Shown in pieces: positions 29,806 through 40,544 of a stretch of 64,000 nt of DNA. Origin of the DNA: Tetragonia tetragonoides (Eukaryota > Streptophyta > Magnoliopsida > Caryophyllales > Aizoaceae); assembly GCA_038025085.1 (NCBI GenBank), contig CM076140.1:3536501-3600500 (forward strand), written 5' to 3'. A model generated the notes under the pieces. The model had not been told where the DNA came from and searched no databases. It was given only the letters and a program-made list of their open reading frames with translations. The stretch's first letter is position 1. Every line of letters begins with the position of its first letter. Made by a program: the position numbers and the translations under genes.

Positions 29806-30000
29806 CTCTGAAGTCTTGTCTGAAACACTGTTCTGTGATGTGTGGGTGTTATTGTGTTTCTGTTGGGCCTGTTGGCAGCTTAAAAAATGTATTGGGCTCA
29901 TTTTACTTCTTGAAGGCTAAAGGATGGTTGGTCCATTTGATGTCAGGCTCCAACTATGAGCTTGTTTACTATTCAGTGCTACTATGGCCTTATACAAAAA

Positions 30001-30302
30001 CTTGTGCGGACTTTAGTCCATGGTGGACCAAACTTGGAGTTACCTCCTGCTTTACCTGGAACAACCCTCCCTTAAAAAGTGGAGCCACCCCTACTTCATC
30101 TAGAGTCACCCCTCAAATTTATACTTGGTACCACCCTTACTTCACCTGGAGCCACCCCCTACTTTACCTGGAGTCACCCCTCAAAATTACTTAAAATTAT
30201 TTTACCTAGAGCCATCCCTTACCTTACCTGGAGCCACCCTCTACTTCACCTGTAGCCACCCCTCAAAATTACTTGATTCACAGTGGACTAAGTCCACACA
30301 AG
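30001..30302 (-). mobile_element. MITE with internal minisatellite, copy B
   Basis: Begins CTTGTGCGGACTTTAGTCCA and ends TGGACTAAGTCCACACAAG, an inverted repeat of about 19 bp. Between them are about nine copies of a CTACTTCACCTGGAGCCACC unit, the reverse complement of the unit in copy A (21601). It lies close to the start of the glutaredoxin-like gene. No clear target duplication was found. Confidence 0.75.
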
Positions 30303-30557
30303 ACAGGTTGATGGCCTTATGGGCCTTGTTTTATTTCTTCTTTTTTTTTTAGTTTTTTTTTTTTTTAGTTTTTGTTTTATTATATGGCCTTGTTTGATGA
30401 ATGTAGACAAAATTGCTTGACTATAAAAATGCAAATGAGAAACCCTTCTTGCTCCTTTTTCACCCTGGACCATGAGAGACCAAGGCCAAGTAACACATCT
30501 AAAATGTAGGTGAAAAACAAAACATAATAATGAAGAAAAGAGAAAGAAAAGGGAAAA

Positions 30558-30643
<86 letters not shown>
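30558..30643. repeat. (TAA)n microsatellite
   Basis: About 86 bases of uninterrupted AAT repeats. It produces a false poly-Ile reading frame on the minus strand. Confidence 0.97.
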
Positions 30644-30644
<1 letters not shown>

Positions 30645-30826
30645 CATGCCATTTGTTCCATACCATTTTGTTTTGCATCGTTTCACTGAATTATTGACTG
30701 AAACTTGTAAGGTCTTCCAAGTTATCAGTATCATAAACCCAAACAACTCTTACAATAGAAAAGAGAACTAATCACATTAGAAAGGATAGAAATACTCCCA
30801 TGAATAAAGTGAAAATCTTATTGAGA

Positions 30827-31059
30827 GGGTGCGTTCTTTAGAGCGTACACGGTCATTTCAGTTCATATGTTAATTCAATGATTTCAAATTTAATTAAATG
30901 ATGTTCAGTTCAGTTCAGTTCAGTGGTGTTGAGTCCAGAAACATACTTTTTATCTCACATATTAAGTTGTGTTCAAATCAATTCTATGATGTCCAGTTCA
31001 GTGGTGTCTAGTTCAGTGATGTTGAATTCAGTATAAGTTCAGCTCTAAAAAAACCACCC
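30827..31059. mobile_element. MITE, CAGTTCAG-rich
   Basis: Left end GGGTGCGTTCTTTAGAGC pairs with the right end, whose reverse complement is GGGTGGTTTTTTTAGAGC (15 of 18 match). The interior carries CAGTTCAGTTCAGTTCAGT repeats. The target duplication is unclear. A fragment of the same family lies in an intron of the transporter gene near 49534. Confidence 0.65.
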
Positions 31060-34048
31060 TGAAATTAATAAACATAAAAACCTAGATCAAAACAACAAAT
31101 TAACAATAGTAACTTTATCTCCAAAAGCTTAAGGCCGTAGTTATAAATGTGAAGTTATGAGATGATTAGTTTCCTCCACCTCAAGGAGTTCTTGCATCAC
31201 AATCTAAATTATTGCCCAAAGTGCACAAACAATTAAAGATACCTCCATTCACTTAAAATACATTGACCAAAAACTTTCTTAAAATCTAATTGAAGAAAGG
31301 ACGGCTAATTTTGGCAAAGGACTCTCCAATTATGTCTCACTATTCGTATGATTTATTGGTGTACACAATCAACATCCTCTGCTTTAGATTCATGTCTTTA
31401 TTGAAAAAAGACAATTGATCATGTCTTTATCTTATGCCACACCATTTATAACAATTGGAACTACTACATTTACATATATAAGCCTGTAAAATTATCTCTC
31501 TTTCTTTCTTTCTTTCTTTCATGTCAATAATGCAATGAGACAAACTTTATGATTCTCAACTTTATTTGATACATTTGACTGAATATTCAAAGAACATTCA
31601 CCTAAAATCTTAATAATGTTATTATAGACGTACATACATCCTTTCATTATTTTCATTAATTTTTTGCATAATGTTTATAGTGGATCCACCAATCAGCCTT
31701 CTAATTCAATTCACTAGTAAGGCAAATAGACAAGAAAAATAATAATTTGAAATTCATATCTTTTTTTTTCTTCTTCTTTCAATATTTTAGTTTATTTTTT
31801 CTCCAATTACAATTGTTACCAGGGTGAAATTATGCTTGTTCTTGTAAGCAACTGCATGTTGCATGCATAGTGTACTCTTTGACATCATCTTCGACTTCAA
31901 TCATGCTATGTGTTTCGTTTTTTATTTCGCTTTCTTATTACCTTTTTGACCAAAAAGCAGAGGAGGAAAACACTTACAATTATACAAACACTTGGTGTAT
32001 GATCATCTAAAAGTTTGCCTTAAAGTGAATTTTCTTTTAATTACTGTACGAAAGAAACGTCAAGTTGGGTATGTTTTGAGGGTTTCATAATCCTAAATCT
32101 ACTTTTTAAGAGCAACTGTTTATATTACTCATCAAATTTTAGTCATTAATTTTAAAAATTAAGTAGACAACTATAAAAAGAAAATGACATTTACTTACTA
32201 TGACATGAAAGAAAAAAAACTCAACATTTCAAAACTCAAAATTGAAAACTGGCCAGCAACTCGTATAAAGGTTAAATATCGAGGTATGTGTTGTATATGC
32301 TAATTTCTAAGTTTTAAGATCATGACATTACATATCGATTTTGAAAAGGTTGTCTTCAACGTAATGATAACTAAATACTCCATGGAAAGTTTTATGTAGG
32401 AGATCTATCAAACTTTAATTTGTTATACGTGTATGACTTAATTGTTGAAAACAAATTTTCTGCTTTTATTAACTTTACTGTTGAAGAGGTCATTTGTGTT
32501 TAAGACACTCTAATGAGGTAGAGTAGAAATAGAATGAATGAATGATATACATCATAAATCATAAATCATAATCACAGTTTCTTTTTTGTTTTTTTTTGTT
32601 TATTTTAATTTGTGTGTGTGTGTTTGTGAGTGTCTCGCTCCAGTGCGCACATGCTTTAATGGGAATCTCCCATGCATGGATTGGACGGGTATCCAAAACT
32701 AGTCGGAGACTCATATAATTGAGGATTCCCCAAATTTTTGTGTCAAATTGCAACTTGAATAACACATTATAAATGAGATTTTATGTACACTGTAGTATGT
32801 ACAGTAAATTGTTAACATGACTTTAGTTGAAGAGTTTCCGCATCATGCAAGTTCATAGTGGAGTTGCTCACCAAATTAGAGCAATCTTTCCCTTGTATTG
32901 ATTGTCTATGTAGTAGGCTATTCCACTTTGATATATATTGTCTATCCGCTACCAACCTACTAATGCAAGTAGTAAGACACAAGATTATTGTGTTGGTTTT
33001 GCTTTTCACAAAAACTTTTATTTAGAAGACGATTTTTTTGTAATTTTTGGTAAAATAGGGGTCACTTTTCATTGAAACAAGGGTCACTGCTCACCATAAG
33101 TGACCCCTAAATTTTTAAATAGTAATTCCATTTTTTGTGAGTTTGTGTAACACAAGACTTACTGTTTTCTTTTTTAGTCTATATATGTGAAGAGAGTTTC
33201 ACAATTAAAACATAAATAATCTTCGCACCATAGTTAGGTAAACCTATGAACAGAATTTGAATGTATTTTATGCGGGGCAATGCGTTATTTGATATATGTA
33301 CATATCGTTAAAAGTACACATATAAATTGATCCACATTAAAATAAGAGAGAAACTTATAAGTCATTCTGCACGCATATTGCTTTGATAATCGTGGGTTTA
33401 TCATCTTCAATTGTGATGTTGCGGATACCTCTCTTCTTGCTTCACGAACTTTGCTTCAACAAGCATGGTTGAACAATTTTCACAAAATTTTGTCCCCAAG
33501 CTAATGACATTCCCATCCATGTTACGAAGGCAAACCCCGTAGATTCCCCATTTCTTGAATTAGTTCGTACTTGACTAGTTTATTGTGAAGTTTTGGAACT
33601 GAAGTACTGAACAATACAAAGCACATAGAGCTAAAGAAACTACGCAACGTCTTAAATAAAAAAATTGTAGGACTGATGAGCTAGCTAGATGCAAGATATT
33701 CTTACCACTGAAAAAGATAATTAAAAACAAACAATGAATATTCTAATGGAGTGTTGATTTGAAACAGGGGAATCGCTGGAATCAAAAGTTGAAGCTGCTG
33801 TTGGCCATTAGACAGAAAAGCTAGATTCCCTCCCTCTCTCCCCTTCCCCTATAGTATCAGCTTCCATTTCCAAAAGCAGCTAAACCATTGTGTCAACTCT
33901 GTCAAATATTGGTCTTATATTTATATTTTTGCTCGTCACTTGCTTTCGGTAAGTGACCATAAAATTTGATGAGCAAAACAATCAAAAAGTGACCATAACA
34001 ATTATCTATATCAATACTAATATACTATGAATATACAATAAGTCTTTA
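31060..34048. other. AT-rich intergenic region
   Basis: No intact gene. Short repeats include (TTTC)n at about 31498-31521 and (TG)n near 32610-32623. A pair of GGGTCAC/GTGACCC inverted motifs lies at 33059-33107. RNase H-like debris is listed separately at 33345-33560. Confidence 0.5.
33345..33560 (-). pseudogene. RNase H-like (RVT_3) remnant
   Basis: Minus-strand codons read VCLRNMDGNVISLGTKFCEN then STMLVEAKFVKQE, and after a frame change RNITIEDDKPTIIKAI. This pattern (DG...EA...IE.D..II.A) is that of the plant RNase H-like domain found in LINEs and in stand-alone host proteins. It is frame-broken and has no neighbours of its kind. Confidence 0.45.
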
Positions 34049-34129
34049 ATGAGGCGGCTTCAACGTAAAACTACCTCTATAACCAAGCATGATGTATGTA
34101 TAAACCGACTCACCTTGAGGCCGCATCAT
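34049..34129. mobile_element. Short foldback MITE (GAGGCGG family)
   Basis: ATGAGGCGGCTTCAACGT at the left pairs imperfectly with CACCTTGAGGCCGCATCAT at the right. A longer relative lies at 63391-63490 with ends TATGAGGCAGCC and GGAGCC...CCGCCTCATA. Both flank a CAAGCATGAT/ATCATGCTTG core. Confidence 0.55.
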
Positions 34130-34420
34130 TCGAGTTTTTGTGATATATAAAAATTCAATTTGAGTTGCTACGTGTCATTATTATAAGCAAATTAAGCATC
34201 GCTACCATGTTCCTTCTTTTATTCGCCACTTTTATCGAATTAATTAACACCCTAACCTTAAGGTTATCACACTAACAATTATGCCAATAATGGTAACAAT
34301 TTAAGTTTTCACACAAAATATACTTAATATTCATTAATACTATTAAACTCAAGTTGACCTTCATAATTACTCTAAATGATTTTTTTTTTCCGGTACGAAC
34401 TCTAAATGATAATATATTAA

Positions 34421-35357
34421 GGCCGCTGTTATTGCCAGACCTAAAAACACTATTGCCAGGCCAATAATATAATTAGTTGACAATATAACCCCTCATTATA
34501 AAAGAGGCAACATGAATTATTCTCTATTCATAATATGGATTGTGTACACTTACCTTATTTACATATATATTGAGTATAGTATAATCATAATTAGTCATAT
34601 AGAAATCTTGACAAACATACATAACGCAGTTTCATTCATACAAATTAGAAAATATCCAAGAAATTAAGTTGTTATATACTTTGATCATACAAAATATCTC
34701 ATGAAATAGCTAGATAACCATACGACGAATATTTAGAAAAACATATGAGTTGGGCATAATGCATGCTGATTGTCTCGTAATAATTAGTGAATCAACTAAT
34801 TTATGAAAGCCAAGTTCATCTCTCTAATAGATTTTTGTTTGTTTTTGGCATGTAAACTCTCATTCAATATTGAATGAGTCCCCGTACATGACTTTCAGAC
34901 TATAGTAGCTTGCCAAACCGCCAATTTCTACCTTCCTAGGTGATTATTAATGGCTTCCATATTATGAATGAACTAATGATTCTTTTTCTATTAGTTTGGT
35001 GTCCTCTTAATTTGATACATTTAACTTGAGTATTGAAGGTTATTAAGGTATGTACAAGGGTTGACTAATTACTAACAAAAAAAATTCAGCAATATCTTGC
35101 TAAAAAATACGTATATATAGCATGTAACATTCAAGGAATATAATAATTTGATTCTCATAAATGCTAAATTGCTAAATTGCTGGAGTTGAAGGACCACTGA
35201 TTATAGTGTATTTCCATAAATTTGTTTGTAAATAAGGCAATTAAAGATAGTGTAGAAAGAACTTTTATTTTGCCTCAATAATATGAAGGACTATATTGTC
35301 GGTTCACATCATTAACGACCTGGCATTAGTATTTTCTGGCTGGCAATAACAGCGGCC
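34421..35357. mobile_element. hAT-like non-autonomous transposon with perfect ends
   Basis: The 937-bp element starts GGCCGCTGTTATTGCCAG and ends with the exact reverse complement CTGGCAATAACAGCGGCC (18 bp, no mismatch). It is flanked on both sides by TATATTAA, an 8-bp target duplication. That size points to the hAT superfamily. There is no coding capacity. The interior is AT-rich, and a second GCCAGGCCAATAATA block lies close to the left end. Confidence 0.85.
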
Positions 35358-35365
35358 TATATTAA

Positions 35366-36213
35366 ACGTATTCTTGCTTGGACAAGCGTTCCGTCTAGCC
35401 AAACCACTTTTAGGATTTTAAGATTTTTGGCATTTTTACAATAGAATGAAGTTTTTTAAGGAGTTTTTTTTCCTATAAACCTCTCAATAAACCTAGCATT
35501 CGAAATGCTCGTAGTAATAACCAAATCTATGATACAAGTAAAAACTTAACAATAAATTGGAAAATGAATCTAGTACAATGATTGTACATTACAATTATTT
35601 TTGTGTGTCTATCTCTCTCTTCTCCCCTTTTTCACTTTACAAAAAAAAAACCCTGAAATCCCAAGTAGTAAGGGTAATTTTGTCACTACTCTCACATAAA
35701 AAAAAAGGTTGTAATGTACAAAGTACAACCATTGTATGAGGAGGGCTGCTAGCTGCAGCAGGGTGTGAGGCTGCAAATTGCATCATCACCCTCACAAGCT
35801 GACATGTGTAAAGTCCTCAAAATTTGTGACTTTTTACCATAAATTCACTATCTCTGTCCTCAATACTCATGTTTATTTAACTGAAATTTGATCAATTACT
35901 AGTTTTGGTCCCCGGGCGATGTTCCTTTTTTTTTTTTTTTTTTTTAATATATTGTCTATTTTTAAGGTGTGATTGTAAGTGTCTTAATTACACGGATGTT
36001 GTAGTCATGTGACTAAAGCCCTTTCCTCTTCTATTTTAATTTTTTTTTAAATAAAGTAAGTAAATGTTCTAATTAAAGAAGTTTTGATACTCAATTATCT
36101 ATTTTGTTGAAAATTTAGCTAACAAATTAATCATACAATTAAAGCAATGAATGACATAACAACACATGACAATGCAATAGTGATATAAACGCCACATGAC
36201 AAACATAATAAAT
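35366..36213. other. AT-rich spacer
   Basis: No gene. Contains TACAATGATTGTACATTACA and GTACAAAGTACAACCATTGT about 130 bases apart, which may be further MITE ends, and a T20-type run near 35928-35945. Confidence 0.4.
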
Positions 36214-36414
36214 ACCTCGTAGAAGTGTCACATGACGAATAGAAATTGTGTAGTGTATGTTATATACTTCTACCGAACATACCTCGTAGAAGTGTCACAT
36301 GACGAATAGAAATTGTGTAGTGTATGTTATATACTTCTACCGAACATACCTCGTAGAAGTGTCACATGACGAATAGAAATTGTGTAGTGTATGTTATATA
36401 CTTCTACAGAACAT
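36214..36414. repeat. 67-bp tandem repeat, three copies
   Basis: Units begin at 36214, 36281 and 36348 with ACCTCGTAGAAGTG and end ACTTCTACCGAACAT. The unit has CGTAGAAGT near its start and ACTTCTACCG near its end, so each unit can fold back. The copies are almost identical, with one change at the end of the third. This implies recent amplification. Confidence 0.95.
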
Positions 36415-36580
36415 TATAGGGTCAAATATAGGACATACATATCTCATTTTGAAGTATTTTCCGTACCCGATACAACGAATTAAGAATTACAATTTTTATA
36501 GTTGCGTAACAAAAGTTATTTGATTTTATAACTTGAACAATATGATCATAATTATGTCGTTTTGTATTTATTAAGTCAAA

Positions 36581-36687
36581 TAAATGCTTGACACACGTGG
36601 CGGCTTACGTGTCATTATCATATGAATGAAGGGGCTTACGTGGCATCCCATATGATAATCTCGAAGGTGCCACGTGGCAAGCATTTA
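36581..36687. repeat. Foldback element with ACGTGG (G-box-like) arms
   Basis: The left arm TAAATGCTTGACACACGTGG pairs with the right arm CCACGTGGCAAGCATTTA, and inner CATATGA/TATCATATG segments also pair. The arms contain ACGTG cores, and TTACGTG occurs twice more inside. Confidence 0.65.
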
Positions 36688-36754
36688 GAGGGCCGCACTG
36701 TGTTTTAATAGTAAGGTAAGATTTTACCGACGAAAACCATCATTAATTCTACAA

Positions 36755-36975
36755 AAGAAAACACTAAGATGGGAAGGGTGAACCCCAAAACCCCCCAAAC
36801 TCAAAATGAAAACCCTAAGATGGGAAAGGTGAACCCCCAAAACCAAAAAAAAAACCCTAATATGAAAAAGGTGAACCCCCAAAACCCGCGAAAAAAAAAA
36901 ATCCTAAAATGGGAAGGATGAACCCCAAATATCCCAAAAGAAAACCCTAAAATGGGAAGAGTGAACCCTAAAAGG
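36755..36975. repeat. Degenerate A-rich minisatellite
   Basis: Five copies of an AACCCTAAGATGGGAAAGGT-like unit followed by GAACCCCCAAAAC, period about 45-60 bases. The short minus-strand frame through it (GFSFGIFG repeats) is a by-product. The AACCCTAA core resembles a telomere-type heptamer, but copies are not tandem heptamers. Confidence 0.85.
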
Positions 36976-39368
36976 AGAGACAAAAGAAGAGAGAAAATGA
37001 ATTAATTTTTAAAAATAACAATTTTTAAAAAATTGTAACACGTGTCAGGTTCTGAGAGTGAGGCTGTAATTTACAGCCTTATAGTGAGACTGCAACTTGC
37101 ATCATTCTTGTATGAGTATCATTGTCCCAATAAATTGGGTTGAAATCTATTTCCAAAATTTTGTTTTGTTTGTAGTGACGTCAATGGGACTTCAAAGGTG
37201 TGACAAGTGGCAGACTAGACATATTGGCAACCAGTCTTTTCAGTCATGTATTCAAAGTTTCAAACCCCATCCCAGCAGTGGAAATTAAAAGCCATCAGAA
37301 ACGCTTACTTGATCGCCAATTGAGGAGTAACTTATACATACCACACATTTGCCCTGCCTAAACGGAGGACTAGATTGTTGTAGTAGTATACCCTTTTTCA
37401 CTGCATGTATTGATCTGAACGAAAATTATAAATAGTAACATATGAGAGAAAAATAGCACACTCAGAACAACTCAATATGATCCGTCATGCAAATTATACA
37501 CCGAAATAAAATACGAAATATGTTACATCTTGTAGTCGGAATAACCCAACCCAAAATCGATCCCACTTGACTAGTCTGAGTAACCTCAGGTCATGTGCTC
37601 CCACTTTACAATTGATAAAGGTGGTTGATCGCTTGTTCTATGTAATCTGCCCTTTTCACTTAAAAGTTACAAAATGTTCAGTACCATTTTATTGTGATGC
37701 TAATTTGAATATTTTTCAACTTTTGAGCATCTTACTGTGCCTATAATTAAGGCAGAGTTGCTTGGCTCTTCCAAATATAAGGTTCATGCTTAAGTGAAGG
37801 TGATAGCAGTATCATATCTTTCACTAGTCAACACATATTCTAAAGAATGTCGATAAGCATTTAAGCATGTGTAAATCTTTCAATTCGGTAGCTACTTTGT
37901 ATTTGCAGCTGATTTTGTGAATAAAATGAGTATCAAGTATTAACTATGAAAAGATTGTATTTTAACTTGTCGTGGAATTATATACTCCATGTAAAATGAT
38001 TTCTCTGTATAAATGTGGTCAAAGATATGTAACTCTCTTCTTCTTCTTCTTTTTTGAGGGTATCAAAGATATGTACAAGTTACAAAATGCGATGAAAATA
38101 TTATAGTACAACATTTTAAAGTATGTGGGAAAAGATGATCCAAATAGTAAATATGGTTATCCAAATTTACATCCCAAAGTATTGTTAAGGGTTCGTTCTT
38201 ATCTTGAAAAACACTGAACGAACTTATTCGAGAGTGGAAATCGAAAAGGGTTTATATCATAGATTGATAGTCATGACTATCTTGGCAGATTTTTGAATGC
38301 CTTACAACTAACAAGATGCTTGCCTTTTCTTTCCATTTTGTGCTATTACTTTTGGCAAAACATGACAAATGTAGCTAATGAAGCACATTAAGCCCTTTAT
38401 TTTGAGAGGTACATATACCGTATCTTTATTTAGCAACTAAAATTATATTATTCCAATGCCCCAACTCTATACTAATTAAGAAAAGAAAAATCAAGAAAAT
38501 GACACAATAGAAAAGAAAGAAATTAGATAAGCACAATGTTTTGTCAAAGTAAACAGCCTCTATTATACGAGTACTCTAATTGTCACTATTATTTCCCCCC
38601 TTCTTTTCACAGTTATATCTCTGATCTTCAAGTTACGATTATCCAAGACCCGTGTCATACCGTGACCTTGAGTGTAATACACTGTCCTCTAATTATAGTC
38701 GTATACAACTTAGAACTCAAAAAGTCAAATGAAAATGAGAATTTGGAATAGTATATGTTACATTGCCACCTAACTATAGCCGTATAAAATTTCCGTTATT
38801 CCGATCCAAAAAAAAAAAGAAAAAAATTCACAACGAAAGGAGAAGCAAAAGAACAATATACATCAAAGAGGGGCCTATGATGTTGTTTTTTTTTTGTTTT
38901 TTTTTTTTCTTTTTTTGATACGAACACCTATGATGTGTTACTCTAGTATGAAAGGTTAAGAAAAGGACAAGACAAAACATTAATATCATGGAGTAGCTAG
39001 TCTTTTTTTTTTTTTTTTTTTTGTCACTTTAATTTAGAGATAGGATTCGTGAAAAAAATAGAAACAGAGCAATTCAAAGACTTCACTACCTCACACAAGT
39101 CACAAGCTTAGAGTGCATGATTAGAGTTGAAATTTATGCTCCGCGTTCTCTTTAGGTGACAAAGACACGACACGAACTACGTTACTCCATAGCCCTCCAA
39201 GCTTTTGCCTGCTACTCTAATAACTCTATATTACCTTTAATTTTCACGCCGGCCACTCTCTTTTGTGTACGTTAATGTTTCATGTCATGTGTCAAAATAA
39301 AGTTGTCTAACAAAACAATTCTTCTTGCCAAATCTTTTCCGGTTTTAGATCATATTCGTTTACATTTA
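36976..39368. other. Intergenic, no gene seen
   Basis: AT-rich, with poly(T) runs near 38888-38915 and 39003-39022. No open frame over 75 codons with a recognisable domain. Confidence 0.5.
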
Positions 39369-39662
39369 GGCCTCGTTACTTGCTTGTAATCAAATGTAAT
39401 GCAATGCAATCATTTTGTAGAGTAAATGTGGGGTGAAAAGTGAAAGAGTGAGAGGAGAGTGATGCGAAAAGTGGGGTTGATTGCATCATTCAATGTAATC
39501 ACAATTGCTCAACTTTTCCCATTTAATGTTGATTACATTGAATGATGTAATCAACCTCACTTTTCCCATCTTCTTCCTCCCCCTCCTTCTTTTTCCACCT
39601 CACATCTACCCTATAAAATAATTGCATTGCAAGCATTTGATTGCAAGCAAGTAAACACCACC
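39369..39662. mobile_element. Tourist-like foldback MITE
   Basis: The 294-bp element is flanked by TTA on both sides. The left end GGCCTCGTTACTTGCTTGTA pairs with the right end (reverse complement GGTGGTGTTTACTTGCTTGC), and ATCAAATG continues the match. A second internal inverted pair, TTGATTGCATCATTCAATGT and ACATTGAATGATGTAATCAA, makes most of the element a hairpin. Confidence 0.8.
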
Positions 39663-39744
39663 TTAGTGCTAAAACGAACTGTTATTGCTATTGGTTTGAT
39701 CGTAAGTAATAGATTTCAAACTTTGGTACATGCATATCGAGGGG

Positions 39745-39905
39745 AGCGCAATATTACCAACGATTGATATGTCATTGTCAGATTATTAAACACTATTGGC
39801 AGATCTAATATCAAAAGGCTAGCTCTTCTATATTTCTATATATGGGAAAATATGGCATAAAATGATCTGGCAATAATGTTTTGTAACCTGACAATAATAT
39901 TATCC
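39745..39905. repeat. Degraded relative of the 34421 hAT-like element
   Basis: Segments such as ACACTATTGGCAGATCTAAT and GATCTGGCAATAATGTTTTG resemble the terminal CTGGCAATAAC motifs of the 937-bp element. No intact ends remain. Confidence 0.35.
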
Positions 39906-40055
39906 TAACTTATTAATCAATGGTATATCTCTTTTACCCTTTGGACTTGAAGTGTAGATAAGATTTTTATTTTTTGTAAAAAAAAGGAAGTTTTTGTGGG
40001 TCTTTAGGAAACAACCTCGCTCTCTACTAGGCACTACTTAATAAGGGCTTATTAG

Positions 40056-40536
40056 TAGGGCTGTTCAAAAATATCCGAATCCGAGCATCCGATCAGGAAA
40101 TCTGAACTGAAATTATCCGAAAAAGCGGATATCCGAAATTTTGGATACCCGAAAAACGGATATCCGAAATTTCGGATACCCGAAATTTCGGATTTCGGAT
40201 ACCATTTTTCAATATTTTTGGATATTCGGATATCCGAAAATATCCGAAAAACTCAAAATTATCCGAAAATATCCGAAAAACTCAAAATTATCCGAAAAAT
40301 CCAAAACTATCCGAATATCCGAAACTATCCGAAATATCTGGCTCACATTTTCAAAATATTAGGCACAAAATAGGATAAAAAATAAAAAATTTAAAAATAT
40401 TTCGGATAGTGGATATCCGACTATCCGAATCCGAAATTTCGATACGGGTTCGGATATCAAAATTTGGTATCCGAAATTTCGGGTATCCGAAAATCGGATA
40501 TCCAAAATTTCGGATACCCGCATATGAACACCCCTA
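40056..40536. mobile_element. hAT-like non-autonomous element built from ATCCGAA repeats
   Basis: Starts TAGGGCTGTTCA and ends TGAACACCCCTA (11 of 12 pair), as in plant hAT termini. It is flanked by CTTATTAG and CTTATTAA, an 8-bp duplication with one change. The interior is an unusual mosaic of short TATCCGAAA, CGGATATCCG and TTCGGATAC motifs in both orientations. Confidence 0.75.
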
Positions 40537-40544
40537 CTTATTAA

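Noticed and set aside
30288..30746. 152-codon minus-strand frame rich in Ile
   Set aside because: It is translation of the (TAA)n microsatellite, with no domain on either side.
36735..36975. AACCCTAA motifs considered as interstitial telomere repeat
   Set aside because: The heptamers are isolated within a longer 45-60-bp unit, not tandem.
36801..36983. Repetitive frame GFSFGIFG on the minus strand
   Set aside because: Produced by the A-rich minisatellite.
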